From Xenoacremonium recifei (Eukaryota; Ascomycota; Sordariomycetes; Hypocreales; Nectriaceae), in NCBI GenBank assembly GCA_012184525.1, contig WOFQ01000047.1:124001-188000 (forward strand): a stretch of 64,000 bases of DNA, read 5' to 3'. Made by a program: the position numbers and the translations under genes. Under the pieces are notes generated by a model. It did no database searches. It worked only from the letters and a program-made list of their open reading frames with translations, and was not told where the DNA came from. The first letter of the stretch is position 1, and each line of letters opens with the position of its first letter. This document shows, piece by piece, positions 22,651 through 36,270 of the stretch.

Positions 22651-24969
22651 TCATGACTCCTCCCCTATCTTGGTACTCGAACCCACCACGCCCTCCGTAT
22701 GAAACCCATCATCGCCGCCGCCGCCGCCGTCCCGATCCCGCCTCACGAGCGGCCGACCCGGCGACGCCTCGCTCGCGCCGCTCTCGGTAGCCACGCTGGT
22801 GCCCGTCTGGGGGCGCACAGAGCCGGCGTCCTCGAGCGATGTGCCGCGCGACTCGGGCGCGCTGATCATCTGGTAGTCGCGCTCGATGGGCGAGGAGGCA
22901 GACGAGGGTGGTGGTGAAGCGGTGGCGGTAGAAGTCGATGCAGCCGCTCCGGTCTTGGACTTGCGGCCCCAGCCGGCGCCCCAGCCGCTGGTGCGGCGCT
23001 TCTCGCCGGCCCAGGAGGCCCAGCTGGACATGTAGGCGCCGGCGCGGGCTCCGGCGGACTGCACGGTGGCCTGGGCCTTGCCGAGGTCGAGGTTGTTCGA
23101 TGACGCGGAGGCGTGTCCGCGGCCGGAGTCGGGGTTGGCGGCGCGGGCTTCTTCGTTGCGCTTACGTTGGGCCTCGCGTAAGGCCTCCATGTCGGAGTAG
23201 AGCTTATTGAGGACGAACGAGGCCTTCTCGCGGCCAGCGGCAAAGTTGCGGCCCAGCGCCTCGCGTCCCTGGGCGAAGCGCTCGTCGAGGTGCAACTCCT
23301 TGACCTGTTCGGCGATGCGACGCTGGACATCGTCGATAGTCAGGCCACCGGCGCAGGGGTGCTTGGGGTCGACAATATCGAAAAGGTGCGAGTCAGTATG
23401 GGCGTTCCACATACGGTAGTTCTCGGTGCGCATCCAGTAGTCGACCCAGTCGGTGCCAAAGTCGACGATAGGGTCGCCGTCCACCTCGGGCAACATGGCC
23501 TTGGGGTTGTTGGGGTTGGCGACCAGGTAGTTGTGGTACTTGACCGAGGCGATGAGCGCGAGGATGTACTCCTCGAACTGCAGTCGGATAAACTCCTCGC
23601 TGCCCACGTACTTAAGCGTCTTGGGCCGGCTGGGGTTGGCCTCGTCCCACGTCTCGTTGATCTCCTGGGTCAAGTAGTCGATCCACCGACGGTCAGCGGC
23701 GGTGAGGGTGAGTGCCATTTTGAGTGACGAGGACGTGATGTTGACCGTGTCATCGTCAAGGTTGATGAGAATGTCGCTGTAGCGGTCCTTTTGCTGAAGG
23801 AGAAGGGAGTTGGTACTACCAACAATGTATGACTTGGTGCCAAAGTCCGCGAGGATGTCGAGCTGCTGTAAAGGGGTATAGGGGCCAAAGAGGCTTCCCT
23901 GGATCACATGTCAGAAACAACAACAACCACAGACTGTGATGAATTCTTCTTACCTTGCCAAATATTTGAAGAGGAAGACCCATGTATGTCAGGAGAGAGC
24001 TGCGGTCACTGGTTCGCAAGCTCGAGGGCTTGGAGAGGCTCTGTTCATAGTTGTTTAGCTCAGGGTCCGCACAATCCTGAAGGTTGCGTATGAGGCCGGG
24101 TATCAAAGACAGGAGAGAAAATTGCATCATGCACAACCGATCACACCTCGAGCCAAAGAAAAGCATCTGGAACAATCAGTAAAGAGCTCTTCAGGTCGGG
24201 TACCGGCAAGTTCACCTTGGGCTGGAGCAAACAGCACTTCAACAACACTAGGGTCTGCCACTTGAATTCGTGGATCAGCTCCCGCAGACTCATGCCGAGA
24301 TATTGATCCCTATCAACCTCCTCGTTCAGAATGCCCCGCGATTTCTCATACGCGAGGCTCTCCTGAAACTTACGCAGGATCTCGACGTCGGTAAACTCGC
24401 GCTGCGCAAACCACGCCTGCGTCACCACCCCCAATCTCTCCCTCAACATGCCGAAGAATTGGGGGCTGTCAGCAATCACCACAACGGCCTTCTGAACCGT
24501 CGAGCGCGTGACATCGGCCGGGCGGTTTATTAGTTTCGAGGCGTCTAGTTGACGGGTGCAGGAGATGCCGAACAAGGACGTCGCTGGGCTGGAGTCGGTT
24601 TCGGGTCGTAGGAGTGTAAAGTAAGAGAAGTCCTCTTCCGACCTGCAGTATGTCAGTATTGCAGCTTCTGTATAGTTCCGCAAAGCCTTTGTTAGTGAGA
24701 ACTTACGCATGAGCTCCATCACTCAAGGCCATGAATGGCAGCAAGCTCCAGTTGAACTCGACGGCCGGATCAAACCCGTCCTCGACACCAAACCAAGTCT
24801 CGACCTCTGGGCCTCTGGCATGATGAAAGCCAACAACGGTGACGAGAGGCGCAAAGCCTACTCTAGAAGGCGTAACAGGAGTCTGCGGTAGAATTGGAGA
24901 AAGCACAGGCTTAAGGTCGTCGCTGAGGGCTGGCGCGTCCAGCGCCCCGTTGGTATCGAGGGACGTCAT
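22651..24969 (-). CDS. avl9: AVL9-family DENN-domain protein (late secretory pathway)
   Basis: Four exons: 24707-24969, 24216-24642, 23954-24166 and 22651-23898, giving 716 residues. The introns (64, 49 and 55 nt) restore the frame exactly; the second removes a stretch whose acceptor TTCCAG leads straight into MLFFGSRCDRLC. The AVL9 hallmarks are seen: VTVVGFHHARGPEVETWFG, WSLLPFMALSDGAHA, EEDFSYFTLL, GISCTRQL, RLCMMQFSLLSLIPGLI and PLQIFGKGSLFGPYTPLQQ. Avl9 acts in exocytic transport from the late Golgi in yeast, and DENN-fold proteins usually act on Rab GTPases. Residues from about 560 to the end are low-complexity (Ser/Ala/Gly, with a GGGGGDDGF run encoded near 22,700) and look disordered. 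Two TATA-like runs lie 104-130 bp upstream. Confidence 0.93.
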
Positions 24970-27900
24970 GATGGTGGGGATGTGTTTTGTATTGTTTTGG
25001 TGTATGGCGAGGTTCACGAGTTCCAGCTCTTTCCAATCGCCGCTACTCTTCTGCCATGTGAATTCGAATGCCTATATATGTCGTCCTCGGTATATATACG
25101 CCGTTGCTGGCCGAGCTTCGGATGCCCGCCCTTTTCGAGCTACGTCGGGACAGTTGGGGTCGGACAAGGCAATCGCAAGTCAAGATTCGGCCGCTGATAC
25201 GGTCTTCGAGACAGGTTTCGGTATCGAATCTTTCCAATTCGCAATCCCTGCCTGGTTTCGGGTGCCCAGAGCCAGCTGTCAACTCGCACCGAGGCGGTCA
25301 ACAAAGCTCACGCAACGCCCGCCTGTTGCCGTAGCACGGCAGTAGATGAGCTGTCAATCAGGGAGTGTTGAGATGGAAGATGCCGTAGCCAGTGTAAGCT
25401 GGAATTATTCCGTTGGTAGTATGAGGGCGGCAGGATAGACGACTGTATGGTTGCAACGTCCTGCTCCAACAGGCCGGAGATTCTGGGGGATAATCGATGA
25501 TGGAGGACGGAAATCGAGATGTCACTCGAAGTCGAGCTGCCGGGCAATCTAAGGTAGGGATTGGCACTATCAGCAGCCTATGGGGAGGGAGCAGCGAGCT
25601 GTTAGCGGGTCGGTCGGTCCACTTCGCTGGCAACTGACGCCAGCAGGTAATAACAGTTGCTGAACTTCCCCCGCGCCTTCCTTCCCATCCAGCGGGATAG
25701 ATGGACTATAATAGGCCGGGAGGGAAGTTGCGGGATGCTGTCCGTCATCTACGCCGGATATTCTCCGCCATCATCGCTCTCTCAACTCGCAGATACCCAG
25801 AACCAGGCTTCTTTGTTCTCGCAACTGGGCTGCAGCACAAAAGAGGCATCTTGGTGCATACCTTGAATCGCACGCAGTATCTCGCATTAAGCAAGCACTG
25901 CATTCGTTACCAATGGCCATGACATCCCCATTCATCCCCTTGGCCGAGCTTGCTTCCTCACAAGGATCAACGGATTGCATTGCAGCCAGACCTTCAACCG
26001 CCAAGGTCTCGTTGCAGGAAACCGGCCCCGTGTCTCTCGACCGAGTTCCCAATTCGTGGTTCGTCTCATCTGTCGGAGCGCGCTGGGAAGCCAGATCGAC
26101 CATCCCCGAGCTGCTGGCCGCCGCCCATCCACTCATAGCATTGCACTGCATGCTGCATCACACCACGAGCAGCCTGCCAACGTGTCTTGCATGACAGCAC
26201 CCATTTGTCCTCGTTTCCACCATGGGATTCATCAGCCATATGCAGTGAGGTTTCATCACGCTGCCAGAACTGAACTGGTCTCGTGCATGTCCCCCACTCT
26301 CAACAAGAGCTGCCAGTGAGTCTTATCAACAAAACCTTGTTGGCGTCAGTAGAGAAGCAGTCTTGCGTAACAATGCGCAAGTCTCAGCCTCGGAAGTCGC
26401 CTCGAGACACGTCTGCCAACACCGTGTCCCACGGGATTTTGTCTCGTCGAGCTCTTGGGGGCAGAGTGGTCTTGAGAGAGTATATGAGAAGACACAATGT
26501 CGTAGACTGCCGTCCGCATGGTTCCAGAGTGATTCCGGCTGAGCTTCTGAAGTATGCCAACACAGAAAAGACGGAATATTTCCAGGACTGGCAACATCAA
26601 CGGGAATTGATGGCTTCGCCCGGCTACTTGACAACAAAAATGTGCCACATGGCAGAACAATAATAGCTCTCGGGTGTGCCCGTTCGTGAGGCGCCGGACA
26701 AAGTCTAACAGCTGCTCTGAATTATCTGCCATGGGCTGCGTACGAGAGTCCTGCAAGCCCCTCCGGATCTCAAAGCCGGGAATAATGAACGAGCCAACAA
26801 CGCCTTGTCTCAACCTCGGTAGATGGCCCAAGGGCTCAAAGATGATTGAAGGCATACTAGCGTGCGTCATCATCAAAGAGGACTTATCAGAGAGCTCATT
26901 GTCTCTGCTGCCAAGCTATGTTGCTGGGCGACGGAGGTCCAGATTGCAGCAAGGGAACGAGTTTATGTCCCAGCTCAATCTAGCACGTGTCAAAGTCTCG
27001 CTCGAATAAAAGTAAGACAAAAATCCGCCCGGCAAAGATCCAATTTGTGTCTCTTAAGCCATAGCCAAGGAATGCATTCAAAGCCAGGCAAGATATCAGT
27101 ATGTAAGATCGGGTTCACATAGTGTAGTATGTTGTAACTCCAACATCTAAAAGCACGGAGGCATTGAGAGCTCTACAATCTAGATGAAGCTATAAGTCTG
27201 ATCGTATGTTGGTTGTAAGAAATCGAGGTCGACGTAATGAGGAAGAGCTTATGAGGTTTGCGCCTGAATATCAGCCTATTTTAAGACATGCAGTTGCGGC
27301 AGCGATGTGGCTAAGACACAACCCAAGAGCCCCGGGATTGTTGGCGGCACGGATGGGTGTGCGCACGGATTCACTGATGAACCTCTCGTGATAGGGTGTT
27401 TGAGCAACCGAGAGTAGCCGCGTGAAGGTCGCAAACCCTAGGAGTTATGAATCCCGCCCGTTGTCCGGTAGCGAGTTGATAAGGCACACGAGCTTCCAGT
27501 TTCGTGCCGACGATCAGGGCTACCAAGTGTCGACCAACGGAGTTTTCCAGGAGAGCCTCGTTGAGCTCCTTATAGGGGCATGAGGTTTAAATAGAAGTCG
27601 GGCGTACCAGCTCAGCACAGGCTTCATGCAAAGCTTTTGTCGGGCCGAGATAGCCACCAATGCAAGGCAATCATCCTCGGGCTGGTCTCATACACGAGTG
27701 AAAAGAAGTTGTCCAGAACCTTGGGCAGACTTACACCGTCTTTTTGCACTTCGCCAAGACGAGGGCTGGGCAAGATCCGACGGCACATTATGTCGGTGAT
27801 CCTTGGCCACTAATCCTTCTCGGCAAAGGCAAGATGGCTGTTTGCCATTGAACTAAGGTCATGGCGAAGCTTCTCAAAAAACGAATTGTGCGTGTTATAC

Positions 27901-30900
27901 CATTGAACTGCGAGATTCGTGAGAGCTTGTGGGTCGTTGTTGGTCCGTCCAGAGCGGCTTCATGCAGCTAGAACCAGAACCGGGTCCTCGTCGCCTTCTG
28001 GAACGTTTCTGTCAAGCTCCTGAGCGGTACTGGGGCGCTGAAGCGATGAAAGGCAGGCAGTAAGTCGCGAGGCTCTACCGAAGCGGTGGAGTCGATGTCG
28101 AGAAAAGGAAGCTCAGTAACGCTGGTACACACGAAAACGCCTTGCAGACTGTGTTAGTGGCGAACTCCTGCTTCGTAGGCTTGCTAGTCAAGAGATAGAC
28201 GCCCGCATGCCCGACCACTTTTCGTGGGATGTGGGTTCTTCCTCAAGGCATCCTGGGAGATATCTCGTGGAAGCCGCCATGCGCATTTCTGATGAGAGCA
28301 TCAGACCAGGGATTAGCTTAAATGGTGTATGCAGAACATCATTCGTACATCCAGACCAGACTACAGCACGAAAAAGCAAAACAGGCGCACTTGCAACGCT
28401 CTGACGCAGATTGACGCCCGGGAGCTCGAGCCTCGCCGTGTGTCCATGGGGCGTCGACGCATCGAGCTGGCGGCATCGAGCATTGCTTTTCGGTGTCGGG
28501 GTTTGGCGCCCACGTGTCGTCCAGGTCGAGCTATCCAGGGCTGGATGGACAAACTTGCACTAGAACAAGAAAGACCCAATTACTGGGGCACGGCGCCGGG
28601 ACGGGATACGCTCCAGGTCCAGTGATTCGCCAGGCATGGGTGCAATGTTTTATTGTTCATGAAAGATGCATACCGTGGGAGTGGTGCCGGATTTGATCAG
28701 GTCGGGTGGTTTTGGTGACCACAAATTCCAGGTAATGCCAACCACGATAGCACGCTCCAGGCCTAGGATGCGAGAGCAGCAGGGATTAATTATCGTACGC
28801 TGTGCTGGTGCAGAACCCACCAGGACGGCGTAGCAATCAGGGGCAAATCGAGAAACGCGCCGTTGGAGCGAGGAATGCATCCCCTGCAATAGTCCCTGCA
28901 TCTGGTGAAGTTCAGTGTTTCAATGAATGCTTGACTGCCGGCGACGAGTGGATTAGTGATCCGTAGCGAGCGGCTCACTCAGATAGTTTGAACTCTCGCC
29001 GGTTGCGGTAAGCATTCATGACTTAGATGGTATGGTTCATGAGTTGACTGATGCTTATATTGATGAGCGAGATGTGATAATCGGTGCGGTGAAGGTAGAA
29101 AGATGAGGAAGACGCTATGGGACGGGAGATGGCTCTCAAGTCTCAAGACGGGAGGGACTCCTTCCGTTTCTTGCTCCTTCCCCCAGAATACACGTACAGA
29201 GTAAGGTGGTGTGCACCTTCCATGTGCCTGCCATCTGGAACTCGATGCCCCTCCGATCTATCAATCGATGATCATCTCCACCCGGTTACTTGATCCGTTC
29301 ACCTGACCAGCATTGGGCAAATCACCTCGGACGAGGGTTTCAGTCTTCGGTGAAACTCGCAGAGAACGGTACAAGTAATTACTCGACATGTTGCTAGCGA
29401 ACGTAGTCTCGTGAGTCGCGGAGGTCTTACAGATTTCGGACCCGAAGACTATTCCGTAGCAGTCTAGAACATCAACTTCAAACAATGAGCCTCTCAAAAT
29501 TATCCTGGAACGATTTGGCGATGGACTACGACTCGATGAAGCTATCACAAATCGCTTGACGCCGTCAAGCGCGAGCAGCATACCTTAAGCCAGCAAGGCA
29601 ACAAGGGTCCTGTTGGCCTACGTACGCATCTATGCGTATGACCTCTTTAGTGTGGCATAAGTCGAGAAAATCTGTCTCACTTTATCCCAACTGCGTCGTT
29701 CCGCTTCCGCGCCGTGTCTCCTCGGACGCTCGAGCGTCTCAAGGGAGATGTCTGGCTATGAGAGTCTCGGTGTGGTGTTGCTTCTGCTTCGAAATACGTA
29801 CGTTTATTTGGTTCCGGGTGCGACAAGGGCTGCAGTGATAGCCCAGCGCAATTTGCAGCCCATTTGTCGGGGAGTGGGCGACTGAGACAACGGACGAGGG
29901 GAAATTTCAAGCCACCTTGAGAGGTCTTAGTGAGCGTGGTGATACCATCGACTGGTCTGGTGTAAACAAGGAGAAGCCTCAGAAAAAGAAAAGAGAAGCA
30001 ACAATTGCTCCGCAAAACAGTCTCGATACAACCGAGAAGAAGCAACAAGGACGCACAACCGAGCGAGTCACAGCCCGCGGATCTCCAGCCGGGGCCGGGC
30101 TGGCTGTCAAATGTTCAGCCCAGTGGGTGCGATCCGCGCTTCTCTCTCCCGCGCCATTTCCAGCTCCATGTCCGGCGGGCGATTAGAGGCGCGCAGGTGA
30201 TGGAGCAGCTAATGGGCATTGGCAGGGTCGAGACCAATGCTTCTGTGATTAGAGATGTGCGAAGCGTGATGACCGGTGAGAATGAACGCGAGAGGAACGA
30301 GGAGCCCGGCGCCAGATCTGTTTCCCTGCCGTCATTCCCCTGCCTCTGGCCAGTCAAAGATCGTCCGGCTTGGTTCACTTGTTTGGGCAAGGTGCTGCAT
30401 GTCTGCCGGGGGTCCCTGCATGGTTGTCGTCGTCGAGTCGAGGACACTGGCGATTGCTGGAGACAGAGGAGGAGGAGCTTGCTGCAAGTCGCTGAGAGCA
30501 TCGAGGGAGAGGGGAGACTCGATCATTGGTCCACTGAGCAGCAACGATCACTGGACCGGTCAACCAGTCCAGCCCTGGAGGGCAGGAAGTCGGCACAGTC
30601 GGGCAGGCTCGATGGACCCGACCCCCATCCATGCTGACCTGAAGGCAGGAACCACTCGCTGAGCTGATCTTCTGCCTGAGGCGCCCTCTCAGCCTCCTCA
30701 GGAACTCTCACGCTCAGCCTTCCGGACCTCGAGCCTCGACCTCCATACCTTGAAGCTTCACCCAAGCGACATGCCACACCCCCTCTAAACAGAGCAGTGA
30801 GAAGGCTCGTGCTCCACTGGCCAGGCTCTGCCCGCCCGCACCCACGCTCCATCCGGCGGAGCAGCCACCCCCTCCAGAGGAAAGTATCCTGACCCCCCTG

Positions 30901-32251
30901 GAGCACTCTAGTAAGCCATCCCAGCACGCCGCGAAAGCCCCCTGGTCGAACCTAACGGCCAGTGTGCTGGTGGTTGCGAGAATCAGACACAGCAAGAGAG
31001 CTGGAGCGCGACGCAGGACAAGGATCCGGCTTCCCACCCAACCTTCTGGCCAGCTGAAAGCGAGCCCGAATCGACACCGACCTACGGAGGACAGGCAGAG
31101 CAAGCAACGACTGCCCCCGAAGCGTGGCCGGCTGCGCACTCCGGGCCCTTCCTACGGCCTCCGTAATTCGACGAATCTATATCCGGTGTTGATGCTCGAT
31201 GCGCCGGGGAGCTGCAGGTCTTTGAGAACTCCAGGTCACTGGGCTCACGTTGCTGCTGGCGCACACGCCATTCCTTGCCGAGCTCCGATACCTACTCAGC
31301 TCTGCTTTTAACCAGCCTTTGCCGTGCGTCCTTCGCCCAAGGCAAGTGGCCATCATAGTCTAGTCAACTTACCCAAAGTGGCTTGTCCTGCTTGCCCTCG
31401 CTTGCCCAGGCTTCTCAACGACTTACATCTACCTGTCTGAGGCGCTCGACACGACTCAGGTGTTCCTGACCTCTGGGCCGTCAGCTCACCAATAACCATC
31501 GGAAACGACTCTGGACGGCATCATCACCGCCTACACTCTAGGGAGCTCTTGCGGGAAGCTGTCGCCGCCTGCTGCTCTCTTACTAGGCTTACCCCAGCCG
31601 CTGGCCGCCCTCGTCTTCCCACCCCGGCCCTCCTCCTCTCCGCTTTCTTCCTCCTCGCACGCTCTCTCTCTCTCGCCCGGGTCCGCCTCGCTGCCTCCCC
31701 ACAGGAACCTCCCACGCCAATTGGTCTTGGTGCCACTCCAGTCGCCTTGGGGCCGTCTTAACTTGGATTGTCATCGCTGGCTGGCCTTGTACCTTTTCCT
31801 CTTGTACGCCCTGTTCGAGAGCTTCCCTCCCACCAGCGGGTAAAGCCGACTCCTTCGAGCAACCAGACCCCATCTTCCCTCATCATCCGCCAAACCTCTC
31901 GACACTCCAACCCATCCTCGCCATCGTCCCTTCTGCTTGCACGACTCTCGATCCTGCGACTCGCTATCGCCTGTCTCGTGTGGCCGGCCGCCTCCGCTCC
32001 TCCGCCTCCCAACTTTCAACCGCATTCGAGCGTCGCCGACCTCCACCGATCGTAGCTCGTTCAACACGGCTGTATCGGCCTCGTTTGCAACCTCCATCAC
32101 GACGCCCTCGTTAGATTTGGACCACGATCATGTACTAGTAGTTGGCGACGCTATTCACAAACCGAATTGATCCCGAATCGCGCCCGAGCGAAGCTATCAA
32201 CTTTCCAAGGGTCGATGGTCGATATCCTCGACCCTTTACACACCAGTCAAC
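24970..32251. other. 7.3-kb gene-poor block
   Basis: No confident gene. From 25,000 to about 25,700 it should carry the AVL9 promoter. Between about 26,300 and 29,000 many frames give protein-like fragments interrupted by stops and frame changes. Examples on the minus strand are a 26,876-26,346 frame with GFEIRRGLQDSRTQP and, near 27,700-27,900, fragments such as FFEKLRHDLSSMANSHLAF and VLDNFFSLVYETSPRMIAL in changing frames. That could be a decayed gene or chance. From about 29,900 to 32,251 the sequence is GC/CT-rich and probably includes the promoter and long leader of the G-alpha gene. No tRNA-like or rRNA-like sequence was seen. Confidence 0.4.
25073..25098 (-). promoter_or_regulatory. 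Candidate TATA elements of AVL9
   Basis: Two TATATA-like runs (25,073-25,078 and 25,091-25,098) lie about 105-130 bp upstream of the AVL9 start. Position and composition fit a core promoter, but this is a weak call. Confidence 0.25.
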
Positions 32252-33617
32252 ATGGGCGCTTGCATGAGTTCGAGCAATGAGGAGGTGGAGCAGAAGAAGA
32301 AATCACAGGCGATCGACAAGATTTTGGAGGAGGACTCGAAGCGGTTACGAAAAGAATGCAAGATCCTGCTATTGGGTACGGAAGAGCTTCACGACTCGGC
32401 GGTGTGTTTGGGGACGTGGTATCGCTGACACAAGCTTAGGTTCTGGTGAAAGCGGCAAGTCAACAATCGTGAAACAGATGAAGATCATCCACCTCAAGGG
32501 ATACTCGGAGGAGGAGCTCTACAACTACCGACCGACCGTCTTCAAGAACCTCGTTGAGTGCGCCAAGGCCGTTATCACCGCCATGCAGCAATTCAACATC
32601 GAACCCGAGGTAGAGGCCAACAAGGAGCACATTCAGTTCTTGACCGAGTACCAGGCCGAGTCGGGCCCGCAAGCGCACATCGATCCCCGCGTTGGCGTCG
32701 CTGTTCAATCGCTATGGAACGACCCAGCCAAGGAGCAGCTGATGGAGCACCAGACAGAGTTTTATCTGATGGATTCAGCAGAATAGTGAGTCGCAGTTAT
32801 TTTGAGGTGGCGGAATGACGGTCTCCTAACCGAACCTCCAGCTTTTTCCAAGAAGTCATGCGAATAGTCGCTCTAGACTACCTTCCAAACGAGATGGATG
32901 TGCTTAGAGCCAGGACAAAGACCACAGGTATCTATGAAACTAGATTCCAGATGGGACAACTCAGCATTCAGTGAGTTTTGAGCAATCCACTGTTGGAGGA
33001 GGTCCAAAAGAGGCGCTAACCTTGGCAATAGCATGTTTGACGTTGGCGGTCAACGAAGCGAGCGCAAGAAATGGATCCATTGCTTCGAGAACGTCACATC
33101 AATAATTTTCTGCGTTGCTCTTAGCGAATATGACCAAGTCTTGCTGGAGGAGAGCAGCCAAGTAAGCCTTGAACGCACTACCGAAACGTGGAGAGCTAGA
33201 GCTAACTTAACCAACTCAGAATCGAATGATGGAGAGCTTGTTACTCTTCGACTCTGTGGTTAACTCACGGTGGTTCATGCGGACAAGCATCATTTTGTTC
33301 CTGAACAAAGTAGACATTTTCAAGCAGAAGCTGGCAAGGTCACCGTTGGGCAACTATTTTCCCGACTATTCAGGCGGCAACGACGTCAACAAGGCTGCAA
33401 AATATCTGCTGTGGCGGTTCAACCAGGTCAACAGAGCGCACCTAAACCTATATCCTCAGTACGTTTACTCCAAAGTCTGATTCCAAACAGTCGATGAGAT
33501 CCTAACGAGAGTTTCAGCTTGACGCAAGCAACAGATACGTCGAATATCCGCCTTGTGTTCGCGGCCGTCAAGGAAACCATCTTGAATAATGCGCTTAAGG
33601 ACTCGGGTATTCTGTGA
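32252..33617 (+). CDS. gna-3: Group III heterotrimeric G-protein alpha subunit (GNA-3 / MagA type)
   Basis: Six exons: 32252-32375, 32440-32785, 32842-32970, 33032-33161, 33220-33458 and 33518-33617, giving 355 residues, the normal G-alpha length. N-terminal MGACMS offers myristoylation at Gly2 and palmitoylation at Cys4. Motifs: P-loop GSGESGKST (42-50), switch I RTKTTGI with Arg181, switch II DVGGQRSE with Gln207, NKVD (272-275) and TQATDT (325-330). The protein ends in KDSGIL. The N-terminus and C-terminus match Neurospora GNA-3 and Magnaporthe MagA. These act upstream of adenylate cyclase in growth, conidiation and infection-related development. The G5 loop reads TQAT where many G-alphas have TCAT; I believe this is normal for this clade. 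It lies at the plasma membrane with G-beta/gamma. Confidence 0.96.
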
Positions 33618-36102
33618 AGGGAGGGATTCTAATGGTTCAGATGATGATGGGATACGGATTTGCGCAGGTCGGCGTCGAGAGCATTACTTGGAGTTTTGGG
33701 CGGACAACATCTTTATCGATTCTATGCGGCGTTTATATGCTGGTACGCTGTCACACATTCGCACTCAGCCACTCCCCAACGATCGGATTGTCTTGTTTGT
33801 CAAGCGCTTTGGATTCGGCGGCAACGGATCGCTTGAAATTCAGGGAGACGGAGCGATGCTTGCGATCACAATTGGAAACCCAGCTTGCCTTCTCACATCT
33901 AGCAATGAAGGCCGGGTTTGAAACGATGATTCTACTTATATAGCTGTCTTCTTTTGCTCGTTTTTCTTTCTCGCTTACGAAATTTGGCTTGGCCCATAGA
34001 GGGGAGGGGTTCAGGACTTGGTCACCAGGCTCTTCTACCAACAGGCGTGTGTTTATGGCGGGTTGCAGCGACATTTCAGGATGAGATGTTATTCTTTCGG
34101 AGGCAAACAGCGCTGGCTGGGATTACGGAGAGCAGATTGGATTATTATGAAAGAAAACAAAACGGGAAAGATGGATGCCAGCTGCATTCCGATCGCCCTA
34201 TTGAAGTTTCACGGACTAAGAGAATTCGTCCGGATTTAGGCGAGATTTCATGTGAAGAGATCAGTTGATTATCGATTGACATCCAGATTTCTAATACCCA
34301 ATACCTTGAGGACTTGATTTTGAAAACTTGAAGCGATTGACAGGACTGAGACGTGGCTTGCGTTGTGAGGCTCCTTGAACAATGCGATGCGCTTGCGACG
34401 CCGGAAGGGAATGTAGCGGCGAATGACGAGGAAACGGGATTCTGGAACAAGACATGGGAATTCTAAAACGGCAGAACTATCGATCCATGACGGCCGTTCA
34501 AGCACGAACCGGACCTACGGGCATTGCCAAAACCGACTAGATTTAAGATGAAGGTTTGTCCCGCCATGGACTGAGGCGATAGTCGAGGCGCCGCGATCAT
34601 GATCGGGGCTCAAAGTTTACTAACCTCATGGACGGACCTCGGAGAATAGGACAGTCTGCAGAGCTTGACTAATTGAGACCCTTGACAGTCAGGTAGAGCT
34701 GCTGCTCGGCCTTTTGTTGTTTAAAGTTAGAAACGGGCGACAAAGAACTAGGCACAGCCTCTCTCTATCTCTTTGAAGCTTGGGCGGGATCTAGAGAGCA
34801 TCAGGCCACCAGCTCGTGCATCGGAGGCAGAGGCAGGGCCGATCAGATACACCGGGGCTGCAACGATGCTGTATGCGGCTCGTCGTCATGGTTGGGTGAC
34901 GGCCAGGCCAGCAGGGTTCGTCTATCTGGGAATAATATCCTCGCCGACGGCCAATTGCTCCACGAAGCACCACATCGAGAGCCGGGATTCGATGCCAACA
35001 TGCCTTCTTCTCTGCCGGTTCGGGGCGTGGATGGGGGAACAGCCTTATCAAAATGCCTCACGAACAGAGCAATCCGGTGAAGCCGGAGACACATCGAGCC
35101 CATGATGGTTGTCAACTCCCAATGTCAATTTGTTCTTGTCTTTGCTGTCCTTTTAGTAGAATGCCTTTGTAACCGCTGCAACCGGATACCGACGACCGAA
35201 GGAGCTGCGGCGGAGGGAGCAGCGCGCGCAAAGACGGTACCGAGCCAGCAACAGCAGCAACACCACCGCAACGAGTCGAGACGGCCCCGCATTCCGCCAT
35301 GGGACGCTAGAGGGACTGAGACAAGTTCAGCGATGAGGGCGGGCTTGCAGCTAGAGGCTAGGATCAAGCTAGTTGGGCCTGGGTCTGGGAGAGCTCCCAG
35401 ACGGGTCCAGGTCGAGGTGGCGGCGGAGGAGGGGTGAAGAGGGAGCTATTATGTATGAGCATGAGAGGCGATATCGAGGCATGAGAGCATGAAGAGGTCA
35501 CGAGGAGTTGATACTGGAGCTGAATGGGTCGCCCGACTTACACTGTGGATATATAATTGCCCTCGATCTCTTGGTGCACTTGCTCAACCAGAGTCCAGGC
35601 CCATGCTGCGGATTGCCTCCTCTGAGCATGTGAACGGGATGATGCAGCGAATCGACTCATGATGGACGGCAGCTCCGCCGTGGTAACCCTCCCAGGGTCG
35701 TTTCTGGTGCTGCGACATGCCCTCAATGTCGTCACAGCGCATTGGGGAGGGGTGGTAGTGGTAGTGGTGGCAAGCTGACAGGGACGGGATGTCGAGAGAT
35801 GCTGGGGGACGGACGGTATGCTGGCGGGTTCTTGGTACTCATTTCTTGAGCAATCTGTGCTCAGTCACCGCAGCCATGTCCAGCTGAGCGAGATGAGGGC
35901 GGATGAGGCTGTCGTCGTTGTCCCGGAGAAAAGCTGAGGCACATGCCGGTGCGTTGGTTGCTGGTTGATCGAGGAGCAGGGCTGGCTGTTGAATCGAATG
36001 GAGGGGTAAGAGACGCTCGTGGTGGTGGGCAGGCATGGAGGGAAGGCGCGGGAGAGCTTCATCACTGATCGACCTCCCACCTGCTCCGTCGGGCCTCACC
36101 CG

Positions 36103-36119
36103 TCTCTCTCTCTCTCTCT
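36103..36119. repeat. (TC)n microsatellite
   Basis: An uninterrupted TC dinucleotide run of 17 bases in the CT-rich leader upstream of glycogen phosphorylase. Confidence 0.8.
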
Positions 36120-36245
36120 TCCTCTCCTCTTCAACCAACATCTCTTTACACCACATCTCTAGCTATATACGCCCAAACCTGCGCCCAGTTCTGCATCCCT
36201 CCTCCTGTCTCTTCTTGCTCCCCCGCCTTCCGCGAATCTGAGCTT

Positions 36246-36270
36246 CTCCATCTCCATCTCCATCTCCATT
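36246..36270. repeat. (CATCTC)n minisatellite
   Basis: About four tandem copies of the hexamer CATCTC in the same leader, 530 bases before the start codon. Confidence 0.8.

Noticed and set aside
29261..29581. Minus-strand 106-codon ORF with an IILRGSLFEVDVLDCYG segment faintly like HET-protein C-termini
   Set aside because: Too short and too weak a resemblance to call a HET remnant; noted only as part of the gene-poor block.
35102..35437. ORF with a signal-peptide-like N-terminus (MMVVNSQCQFVLVFAVLL)
   Set aside because: The rest is Arg/Gln/Ala low-complexity without cysteines or a domain; it overlaps shadows on the other strand and lies in a leader-like region.
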